Of a DNA stretch of 42,439 bases, positions 31,598 to 38,402 are shown piece after piece (position 1 is the first letter of the stretch; each line of letters begins with the position of its first letter). The position numbers and the translations under genes were made by a program. The stretch lies in NCBI RefSeq assembly GCF_014651055.1, contig NZ_BMWD01000026.1, positions 46,807 through 89,245 on the forward strand. Direction: 5' to 3'. The DNA comes from Streptomyces fructofermentans. GTDB taxonomy: Bacteria; Actinomycetota; Actinomycetes; Streptomycetales; Streptomycetaceae. Under the pieces are notes generated by a model that was not told where the DNA came from, ran no database searches, and was given only the letters and a program-made list of their open reading frames with translations.

Positions 31598-32686
31598 TCA
31601 GTGCGCCTGGTCCATGCGCGGGGGCGCCGTGCTCTCCCGCATGACGAGGCGCGTCGGTACGAGCGTGGTGCCGCGTTCCGGTACATCCAGGTGCATTTGC
31701 CGTAGAACGCCCGCGACGCATCGGCGCCCCACCTCGGCGAAGTCCTGGTGCACCGTGGTGAGGGGCGGCAGGAAGGACCCGGACTCGGGGATGTCGTCGA
31801 AACCGATCACGCTGACGTCGTCGGGGACGTACCGGCCCTGCTCGTGGAGTGCCCTCAGCAGGCCGAGCGCCATCTGGTCGTTGGCCGCGAACACCGCCGT
31901 GCAGTCCGGCCGGTCGGCAAGCACGAGACCCGCCCGGTACCCCGACTCGGCGGACCAGTCGCCCCGTACGAGCGGCGGCGCCTCGCGGCCCGCTTCGACG
32001 AGTTCGGCCCGCCAGGCGTCGGTCCGGCGCTGCGCCGCGAACGACTCCTCGGGGCCGGCCAGGTGCCACACCGTACGGTGCCCGAGGTCGAGGAGGTGCC
32101 GCACGGCGGCCCGGGACCCGCCGGCCTGGTCGGTGTCGACCACGGTGTAGCTGTCCCCCGCGTCCGAGTCGGCCACGACGACCTGGACGTGCGGCGGCAG
32201 GGAGATGGTCACCGCGTCGAGCAGGTGCACCTCCATGATGACGATGACGGCGTCGACGGCGAGTTCACCCAGCCGCGAGAACGCGCCGCGCACCTCGTCC
32301 TGGGTGGGGACGGCGACCGGCAGCAGCGTGACGGCGTAGCCCTCCTGCGCCGCGGACGTCGCGATCGCCTCCAGGGTGCGGACGTTGCCGGTGCTGGAGA
32401 GGCCGAAGGTGATGACCCCTATCGTGCGGAACTCCCCGCGCTTGAGGGCGCGGGCCGCACTGTTCGGCCGGTACCCCAACTCCCGCATCGCCTCCAGGAC
32501 TTGCTGCCTGGTCTCCTCGTTCACGCCCGCGTAGCCGTTGGAGACCCGCGAGACCGTCTGCGAGGAGACGCCGGCGAGCCGGGCGACGTCCGCCATGGAC
32601 GCGCTCTGCGCGTGGCGGGCGCCACGCTTCCTGGTGCGCGCCGGCCCCTGCGGCGTGCTCGCCGACGTGCTGTCCGCTGTGTCCAC
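31598..32686 (-). CDS. LacI-family repressor of the galactan locus
   Basis: A 362-residue LacI/GalR regulator. After a 30-residue basic tail, the helix-turn-helix and hinge read MADVARLAGVSSQTVSRVSN...ALKRGEFRTIGVI. The sugar-binding periplasmic-like core follows, with VVADSDAGDSYTVVDTDQAG, TAVFAANDQMALGLLRAL and SVIGFDDIPESGSFLPPLTT. The GTG at 32686 has GAGGGAG four bases upstream. It is divergent from the permease-GH operon, and three 16-bp palindromes of classic LacI type lie between, one close to its own promoter. It probably represses the operon until a galacto-oligosaccharide binds; the effector is inferred. Confidence 0.9.
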   Translation of the reverse strand: MDTADSTSASTPQGPARTRKRGARHAQSASMADVARLAGVSSQTVSRVSNGYAGVNEETRQQVLEAMRELGYRPNSAARALKRGEFRTIGVITFGLSSTGNVRTLEAIATSAAQEGYAVTLLPVAVPTQDEVRGAFSRLGELAVDAVIVIMEVHLLDAVTISLPPHVQVVVADSDAGDSYTVVDTDQAGGSRAAVRHLLDLGHRTVWHLAGPEESFAAQRRTDAWRAELVEAGREAPPLVRGDWSAESGYRAGLVLADRPDCTAVFAANDQMALGLLRALHEQGRYVPDDVSVIGFDDIPESGSFLPPLTTVHQDFAEVGRRCVAGVLRQMHLDVPERGTTLVPTRLVMRESTAPPRMDQAH

Positions 32687-32711
32687 CCGTCTCCCTCACC
32701 GCCCGGGCCGC

Positions 32712-32727
32712 ATGTTTCCGCAAACGA
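32712..32727. promoter_or_regulatory. LacI operator O1
   Basis: ATGTTTCCGCAAACGA differs from the consensus ATGTTTACGYAAACAT at three or fewer positions. It lies four bases upstream of the TTGACC -35 of the permease operon and 26-41 bases from the lacI GTG, so it may also autoregulate. Confidence 0.7.
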
Positions 32728-32730
32728 CCC

Positions 32731-32760
32731 TTGACCACCGCCAACGGGGCAGTGTAGACA
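32731..32760 (+). promoter_or_regulatory. Promoter of the galactan operon
   Basis: TTGACC (32731-32736) and TAGACA (32755-32760) are spaced by 18 bases. It is flanked by operator O1 upstream and O2 about twelve bases downstream, so repressor binding would block it. The leader would be about 115 bases. Confidence 0.55.
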
Positions 32761-32772
32761 TGCCGCCATCAG

Positions 32773-32788
32773 ATGTTTACGTAAACAT
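32773..32788. promoter_or_regulatory. LacI operator O2
   Basis: ATGTTTACGTAAACAT is a perfect 16-bp palindrome with a central CG, the hallmark of LacI/GalR operators. It covers the predicted transcription start region. Confidence 0.85.
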
Positions 32789-32816
32789 AACAGCACGCAG
32801 CTTCTTGCGGGGCTCG

Positions 32817-32832
32817 GTGTTTACGCAAACAT
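32817..32832. promoter_or_regulatory. LacI operator O3
   Basis: GTGTTTACGCAAACAT matches the consensus except at one outer position. Its centre is 44 bases from O2 and 105 bases from O1. Confidence 0.8.
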
Positions 32833-32880
32833 CGCGGCGGCGTCTGCCGCCGGTTCCGGGATGGACGAGCGAGGAACGAC

Positions 32881-33807
32881 ATGACGACGCTGCAACAGCC
32901 GGCGACCGCCGAACGGCGCCCGGCACGGCCGCCCGGCCGAGGGAACCGCCGCTCCTGGACGGGGTGGGGATTCATCGGCCCGTTCGTGGCCGTGTTCGCC
33001 CTCGTCTTCCTGGCCCCGATCGTGTACTCGATCTATCTCAGCCTGTTCCGGGACCAGTTGATCGGCGGCAACACCTTCGTCGGCGCGGACAACTACACCC
33101 AGGCGCTCCAGGACGAGCAGTTCTGGGCCTCGCTCGGCAGGGTCTCGCTCTTCCTCGCCGTGCAGGTACCGATCATGCTCGGCATCGCCCTGCTGATCGC
33201 CCTGGCGCTGGACAGCGGACGCCTCTACGGCAGGGACTTCTTCCGCATCGCGATCTTCCTGCCGTACGCCGTGCCCGCCGTGGTGGCCACCCTGATGTGG
33301 GGCTTCATGTACGGCACGCGGTTCGGCCTCGTGGGGGACATCAACGAGGCCTTCGGCGTCACCCTGCCCGACCCGCTCTCGACCGACCTGGTGCTCGCCT
33401 CCATCGGCAACATCGTCACCTGGGAGTTCGTCGGCTACAACATGCTGATCTTCTACGCCGCGCTGCGCGTCATCCCCCACTCCCTCTACGAGGCGGCGGA
33501 GATCGACGGGGCCGGACAGATCCGCGTCATCACCGCCATCAAACTCCCCGCGATCCGCGGCGCGCTGGTCATCGCGACGATCTTCTCGATCATCGGCAGC
33601 TTCCAGCTCTTCAACGAGCCCAGCATCCTGCGTCCGCTGGCGCGCAACGCCATCACGACGGACTACACGCCGAACTTCTACACGTACTCGCTGTCCTTCA
33701 ACGGCCAGCAACACAACTACTCCGCGGCGGTCGCCATCATCATGGGGCTGATCACCATGGTCATCGCGTATGTCGTGCAGCTCCGCGGCATGCGCAAGGG
33801 AGCGTGA
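32881..33807 (+). CDS. Sugar ABC transporter permease, MalF/UgpA type
   Basis: A 308-residue inner-membrane permease of the carbohydrate uptake transporter 1 family. Six membrane helices are visible, starting with FIGPFVAVFALVFLAPIVYSI. The cytoplasmic EAA loop, YEAAEIDGAGQIRVITAIKL, contacts the ATPase. The ATG at 32881 has GAGGAA six bases upstream. No ATPase gene is in the operon; in Streptomyces such importers are usually energised by the shared ATPase MsiK, which is inferred here. The second permease gene follows four bases after the stop. The expected substrate is galactobiose or a related galacto-oligosaccharide, judged from the downstream glycosidases. Confidence 0.92.
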   Translation: MTTLQQPATAERRPARPPGRGNRRSWTGWGFIGPFVAVFALVFLAPIVYSIYLSLFRDQLIGGNTFVGADNYTQALQDEQFWASLGRVSLFLAVQVPIMLGIALLIALALDSGRLYGRDFFRIAIFLPYAVPAVVATLMWGFMYGTRFGLVGDINEAFGVTLPDPLSTDLVLASIGNIVTWEFVGYNMLIFYAALRVIPHSLYEAAEIDGAGQIRVITAIKLPAIRGALVIATIFSIIGSFQLFNEPSILRPLARNAITTDYTPNFYTYSLSFNGQQHNYSAAVAIIMGLITMVIAYVVQLRGMRKGA

Positions 33808-33811
33808 CCTG

Positions 33812-34777
33812 ATGAGCAGCACGAGCAGTCCCGCCACCACCGCCTCTCCGTCCCCCTCCGCCGCCGCCCCGCCCGCCGACGCGGCACCCGGCGCGCCCCG
33901 GCTGCGCACCCGGCGACGGCAGCACAGTCCCGGCCGGCCCCGGCGCAGCGTGCTGCTCACCGTGCTGACCGGCCTGGTCCTCGTGTACACGCTGGTGCCC
34001 CTCGTGTGGCTGCTCATCAGCGCCACCAAGACCCAGCAGGGGCTGGCCGATTCGTCCGGCCTGTGGTTCGCCGACGAGTTCGCCCTCTGGGACAACATCA
34101 GCCAGACGTTCACGTACAACGACGGCATCTTCACCCGCTGGCTCCTCAACACCCTGCTCTACGTGGTCCTCGGGGCCGGCGGAGCGACCTTCCTGGCGAT
34201 CCTGGGCGGGTACGCGCTGGCGAAGTTCGACTTCCCCGGGAAGCGGGGGGTGTTCGCCGTGGTCATCGGCGCCGTCGCCGTGCCCGGTACGGCCCTCGCG
34301 GTGCCCACCTTCCTGATGTTCAGCAAGATGGGGCTCACGGACACCCCGTGGGCGGTGATCATCCCCTCGCTCGTCTCGCCCTTCGGCCTGTACCTGATGT
34401 GGGTGTTCGCCACCGAGGCCATCCCCACCGAACTGCTGGAAGCCGCCCGCATCGACGGCGCCGGCGAGGTGCGCACCTTCTTCCAGGTCGCCCTGCCGCT
34501 GCTCGCCCCCGGCATCGTCACCGTGCTGCTGTTCACCACGGTCGCGACCTGGAACAACTACTTCCTGCCGCTCATCATGCTCAAGGACCCGGACTGGTAC
34601 CCCCTGACCCTGGGTCTGAGCGCATGGAACTCGCAGGCGGAGACCATCGGCGGCGACGTGATCTTCAATCTGGTGATCACCGGTTCGCTGCTCACCATCG
34701 TGCCGCTGATCGTCGCGTTCCTCCTGCTCCAGAAGTACTGGCAGTCGGGGCTCGCGGCCGGAAGCGTCAAGGAATAG
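33812..34777 (+). CDS. Sugar ABC transporter permease, MalG/UgpE type
   Basis: A 321-residue permease partnering the upstream one. A disordered Ser/Pro/Ala N-terminus of about 45 residues precedes TM1 (SVLLTVLTGLVLVYTLVPLV). Six helices and the EAA loop LEAARIDGAGEVRTFFQVAL are present, with the MalG-type ending FLLLQKYWQSGLAAGSVKE. The frame is open to 33770, but the ATG at 33812 is chosen because AAGGGAG (about 33796-33802) lies about ten bases before it and upstream sequence overlaps the first permease. It is followed by an 83-base gap and the binding-protein gene. Confidence 0.92.
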   Translation: MSSTSSPATTASPSPSAAAPPADAAPGAPRLRTRRRQHSPGRPRRSVLLTVLTGLVLVYTLVPLVWLLISATKTQQGLADSSGLWFADEFALWDNISQTFTYNDGIFTRWLLNTLLYVVLGAGGATFLAILGGYALAKFDFPGKRGVFAVVIGAVAVPGTALAVPTFLMFSKMGLTDTPWAVIIPSLVSPFGLYLMWVFATEAIPTELLEAARIDGAGEVRTFFQVALPLLAPGIVTVLLFTTVATWNNYFLPLIMLKDPDWYPLTLGLSAWNSQAETIGGDVIFNLVITGSLLTIVPLIVAFLLLQKYWQSGLAAGSVKE

Positions 34778-34860
34778 CTCCTCACCCAAGGTCCCACCCT
34801 CTCCGCATCACCACTTTCACCCTCTCCCTGTCCAGCCCACGAAGAAGTGGAAGCACCTCC

Positions 34861-36195
34861 ATGCGCAGAACCACCAGCCGCCTGCTGCGCGGCATCGCCC
34901 TCGTCTCCACCATCGCCCTCGGCGCCACCGCCTGCGGCTCCGGCGACGACGGCGACAGCAAGAAGCCGGTCTCCTCCGGAGACGTCAAGGCCGCACTGGA
35001 GAAGGGCGGCACGATCAAGGTCTGGGCGTGGGAGCCCACGCTGAAGACGGTCGCCGCCGACTTCGAGAAGAAGTACCCGAAGGTCAAGGTCGAGCTGGTC
35101 GGCGAGCGGTCGGGCGACAAGCACTACACCGCTCTGTCGAACGCCATATCGGCCAAGAAGGGCGTCCCGGACGTCGCGCAGGTCGAGTACTTCGCGCTCG
35201 GGCAGTACTCCCTCACCAAGGGACTCACCGACCTGGCCCCGTTCGGCGCGGACAAGCTCGCCGACAAGTACACCCCCGGCCCGTGGAACGCCGTGAGCGA
35301 CGGTGACGCCGTGTACGGCCTGCCCATGGACTCCGGCCCCATGGCCCTCTTCTACAACAAGAAGGTCTTCGACAAGTACAAGGTCGAGGTGCCCACCACC
35401 TGGGACGAGTACGTCGAGGCGGCCCGCAAGCTGCACAAGGCCGACCCCAAGGTGTACATCGCCAACGACGCGGGCGACGCCGGCTTCACCACCAGCATGC
35501 TGTGGCAGGCCGGTTCGCGTCCCTACAAGGTCGACGGCACCAAGGTGAAGGTCGACTTCGCCGACGCGGGCGCCAAGAAGTACACCGACACCTGGCAGAA
35601 GCTCGTCGACGAGAAGCTCCTCGCACCGATCAACGGCTGGACCGACGACTGGTACAAGGGCCTGGGCGACGGCAGCATCGCCACCCTGGCCACCGGCGCG
35701 TGGATGCCCGCCAACTTCGTGACCGGTGTGCCGAACGCCGCCGGTGACTGGCGGGCGGCGCCGATGCCGGCGTGGACCGCGGGCGACAAGGCCAGCGCGG
35801 AGAACGGCGGCAGCTCCCTCGCGCTGCCCGAGCTGGGCGAGAACGAGGAACTGGCGTACGCCTTCGTCGAGTACGCGAACTCCGGTGCCGGTGTGCAGAG
35901 CCGCGTCAAGGAGGGCGCCTTCCCGGCGACCACCGCGGAGCTGGAGTCCGACGCCTTCCGCAACACCGAGTTCGAGTACTTCGGCGGCCAGAAGGCCAAC
36001 GAGATCTTCGCCGACTCCGCCGCCAACGTGGCCGACGACTGGTCGTACCTGCCCTTCCAGCAGTACGCCAACTCGATCTTCAACGACACCGTGGGCAAGG
36101 CGTACGTCTCCGACACCAAGCTGACCGACGGCCTGAAGAACTGGCAGGACGCGTCCGTCAAGTACGGCAAGGAGCAGGGCTTCACCGTCGAGTAA
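34861..36195 (+). CDS. Sugar-binding lipoprotein of the ABC importer
   Basis: A 444-residue family 1 extracellular binding protein. The signal peptide MRRTTSRLLRGIALVSTIAL ends in the lipobox LGATAC, giving a lipid-anchored mature protein after a charged linker (GSGDDGDSKK). Typical blocks are KGGTIKVWAWEPTLKTVAAD, PDVAQVEYFALGQYS, YGLPMDSGPMALFYNKKVFD and WMPANFVTG. Compared with its neighbours it is Lys-rich (AAG codons), usual for abundant binding proteins. It delivers the sugar to the two upstream permeases. A short GGGG-TTCG-CCCC hairpin right after the stop may stabilise its mRNA. The ligand is predicted, from context only, to be a beta-galacto-oligosaccharide. Confidence 0.92.
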   Translation: MRRTTSRLLRGIALVSTIALGATACGSGDDGDSKKPVSSGDVKAALEKGGTIKVWAWEPTLKTVAADFEKKYPKVKVELVGERSGDKHYTALSNAISAKKGVPDVAQVEYFALGQYSLTKGLTDLAPFGADKLADKYTPGPWNAVSDGDAVYGLPMDSGPMALFYNKKVFDKYKVEVPTTWDEYVEAARKLHKADPKVYIANDAGDAGFTTSMLWQAGSRPYKVDGTKVKVDFADAGAKKYTDTWQKLVDEKLLAPINGWTDDWYKGLGDGSIATLATGAWMPANFVTGVPNAAGDWRAAPMPAWTAGDKASAENGGSSLALPELGENEELAYAFVEYANSGAGVQSRVKEGAFPATTAELESDAFRNTEFEYFGGQKANEIFADSAANVADDWSYLPFQQYANSIFNDTVGKAYVSDTKLTDGLKNWQDASVKYGKEQGFTVE

Positions 36196-36196
36196 C

Positions 36197-36210
36197 CGGG
36201 GTTCGCCCCG
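36197..36210 (+). other. Intercistronic hairpin after the binding-protein gene
   Basis: CGGGG-TTCG-CCCCG starts two bases after the stop. A short UUCG-loop hairpin inside an operon may protect the binding-protein mRNA end and explain higher expression of that gene. Confidence 0.5.
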
Positions 36211-36243
36211 TACCGCCCCGCGCACCACACCGGAAGGACCACC

Positions 36244-38298
36244 ATGATCTCCACCCTCCTGACCCCGCAGAACGGGCCGGGCGGTGACCCCGCGCCACGC
36301 CTCGCGTACGGCGCCGACTACAACCCCGAGCAGTGGCCTCGTGAGGTGTGGGAGGAGGACGTACGGCTGATGCGCGAGGCCGGCGTCAACCTGGTCTCCG
36401 TGGGGATCTTCTCCTGGGCCCGCATCCAGCCGGCCCGGGACGAGTGGGACTTCGGCTGGCTGGACGAGGTCATGGACCTGCTGCACGCGGGCGGCATCGG
36501 GGTCGACCTGGCCACCGCCACCGCGTCCCCGCCCCCCTGGCTCACCACGGCGCACCCGGAGATCCTTCCGGTGACCGCCTCCGGTGAGACGGTGTGGCCG
36601 GGGGCGCGGCAGCACTGGCGCCCCACCTCGCCCGTCTTCCGCGACCACGCCCTGCGGCTGGTACGGAAGATGGCGGAGCGCTACGCGGGCCATCCCGCGC
36701 TCGTGGCCTGGCACATCTCCAACGAGCTGGGCTGCCACAACATCTACGACTACTCGGACGACGCGGCCGGGGCCTTCCGCGACTGGCTGCGCGCCCGGTA
36801 CACGACTCTGGACTCCCTCAACCACGCCTGGGGGACGGCTTTCTGGTCCCAGCGCTACAGCGACTGGCAGCAGATACTGCCGCCCCGGCTGGCCGCCTCC
36901 CACCCCAACCCGACCCAGCAGCTGGACTTCAAGCGGTTCTCGTCCGACGCGCTCAAGGAGTACCTGTGCGCGGAGCGTGACGTGCTGCGGGAGGTCACAC
37001 CCGATGTGCCGGTCACCACGAACTTCATGGTGATGGGCGGCACCAAGGGCATGAACTACCCGGACTGGGCGGGCGAGATCGACTTCGTCTCCAACGACCA
37101 CTACGTCCACCCCGGCCCCCAGGACCGCGACGAGCTGTCCTTCTCCGCCAACCTCACCAGCGGCATCGCGGACGGCCTGCCGTGGTTCCTGATGGAGCAC
37201 TCCACCAGCGCCGTCAACTGGCAGGCCGTCAACGTGGCCAAGCGGCCCGGCGACCTCGCCCGCGACTCGCTGCTGCACGTCGCCCACGGCGCCGACGCCG
37301 TGTGCTTCTTCCAGTGGCGCCAGTCGGCGGCCGGCGCCGAGAAGTACCACTCCGCGATGGTCCCGCACGCCGGCGCCGACAGCGAGGTCTTCCGCGCGGT
37401 GGCCGCCCTCGGGGACACCCTCCGTGAGCTGGCACCCGTCGCGGGCTCCGAGCGCGAGCCGGCGAAGGTGGGAATCGTCTACGACTGGGACTCCTGGTGG
37501 GCGAGCGAGCAGGACTCCCACCCGACCTCCCTGCTCGACTACCGCCAGGAGGCGCTGGACTGGTACTCCGCCCTCCTGTCCCTCGGCGTCCGGGCCGACA
37601 TCGTGACCACCCGGACCGATCTGGACCGGTACGACCTCCTCGTCGCACCCGTGCTGCACGTGGTACCCGCGCCGCTGGCCAAGGAGCTGGCACGGTACGT
37701 CGAGACCGGCGGACACCTGGTCACCACGTACTTCTCCGGAGTCGTCGACGAGAACGACCACATCTGGCTCGGCGGCCACCCGGGGGCCCTGCGCGACCTG
37801 CTGGGCATCCGCATCGATGAGTTCGGCCCCCTGCTCGACGGCGAGACGGTCCGCCTCGAAGGCGCCGGCACGGACACCGGAACCGGCAGCCTGTGGACCG
37901 ACCGGATCACCGTCACCGACCCCTCGACCGAGGTGCTCGCGAGCTACCGCACCGGCACCTACGCCGGGATGCCGGCTGTCACCCGCCGCCCCGCGGGCCG
38001 TGGTTCGGCCGCGTACGTCTCGACCCGGCTCGGAGCGGCCGGACTTGCCGGACTGCTGCCCGAACTGCTGGCCGGCGCGGGTGTGGAGAGCGAACTGCCG
38101 CCCTCCGCCCGCGGCCGCGTCGAGCAGGCCGTCCGCCACCACGGCGACACCCGCTACGTGTTCCTCGTCAACCGGACCGACGAGCCGGTCCCGCTGCCCG
38201 GAGTCACCGGGGAGCTCCTGACCGGCGGGACCGGCACCGAGGACGGCCTCGTCCTGGAACCCAGGGGTGTGGCGGTCCTGCGCCAGAGCGCGCACTGA
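36244..38298 (+). CDS. GH42 beta-galactosidase, intracellular
   Basis: A 684-residue glycoside hydrolase family 42 enzyme without signal peptide, cleaving terminal beta-galactose from imported oligosaccharides. The (beta/alpha)8 domain begins YGADYNPEQWPREVWEEDV. The acid/base is Glu161 in WHISNELGCHN and the nucleophile Glu318 in WFLMEHSTSAVNWQ. Residues of about 400-610 form the trimerisation domain (GIVYDWDSWWASEQDS) and the C-terminal beta domain ends VLEPRGVAVLRQ. The ATG has GGAAGGA six bases upstream. A zinc-site cysteine cluster is not evident. It lies 48 bases after the binding-protein gene. A strong hairpin separates it from the GH30 gene. Confidence 0.93.
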   Translation: MISTLLTPQNGPGGDPAPRLAYGADYNPEQWPREVWEEDVRLMREAGVNLVSVGIFSWARIQPARDEWDFGWLDEVMDLLHAGGIGVDLATATASPPPWLTTAHPEILPVTASGETVWPGARQHWRPTSPVFRDHALRLVRKMAERYAGHPALVAWHISNELGCHNIYDYSDDAAGAFRDWLRARYTTLDSLNHAWGTAFWSQRYSDWQQILPPRLAASHPNPTQQLDFKRFSSDALKEYLCAERDVLREVTPDVPVTTNFMVMGGTKGMNYPDWAGEIDFVSNDHYVHPGPQDRDELSFSANLTSGIADGLPWFLMEHSTSAVNWQAVNVAKRPGDLARDSLLHVAHGADAVCFFQWRQSAAGAEKYHSAMVPHAGADSEVFRAVAALGDTLRELAPVAGSEREPAKVGIVYDWDSWWASEQDSHPTSLLDYRQEALDWYSALLSLGVRADIVTTRTDLDRYDLLVAPVLHVVPAPLAKELARYVETGGHLVTTYFSGVVDENDHIWLGGHPGALRDLLGIRIDEFGPLLDGETVRLEGAGTDTGTGSLWTDRITVTDPSTEVLASYRTGTYAGMPAVTRRPAGRGSAAYVSTRLGAAGLAGLLPELLAGAGVESELPPSARGRVEQAVRHHGDTRYVFLVNRTDEPVPLPGVTGELLTGGTGTEDGLVLEPRGVAVLRQSAH

Positions 38299-38337
38299 CT
38301 CCCCCGAACGGCACCGCGTCCGTTCGCGGGGCGACGA

Positions 38338-38363
38338 CCGTCCTGCCCTCCGGGGCAGGACGG
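38338..38363 (+). terminator. Strong hairpin between GH42 and GH30 genes
   Basis: CCGTCCTGCCC and GGGCAGGACGG pair perfectly over 11 bp around TCCG. It starts 39 bases past the GH42 stop and ends 39 bases before the GH30 start. It may end most transcripts of the uptake operon or protect the upstream mRNA. Confidence 0.65.
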
Positions 38364-38402
38364 ACCACCGAAGCGACCACACACCTGAGTGGGGAGCACA
38401 CG

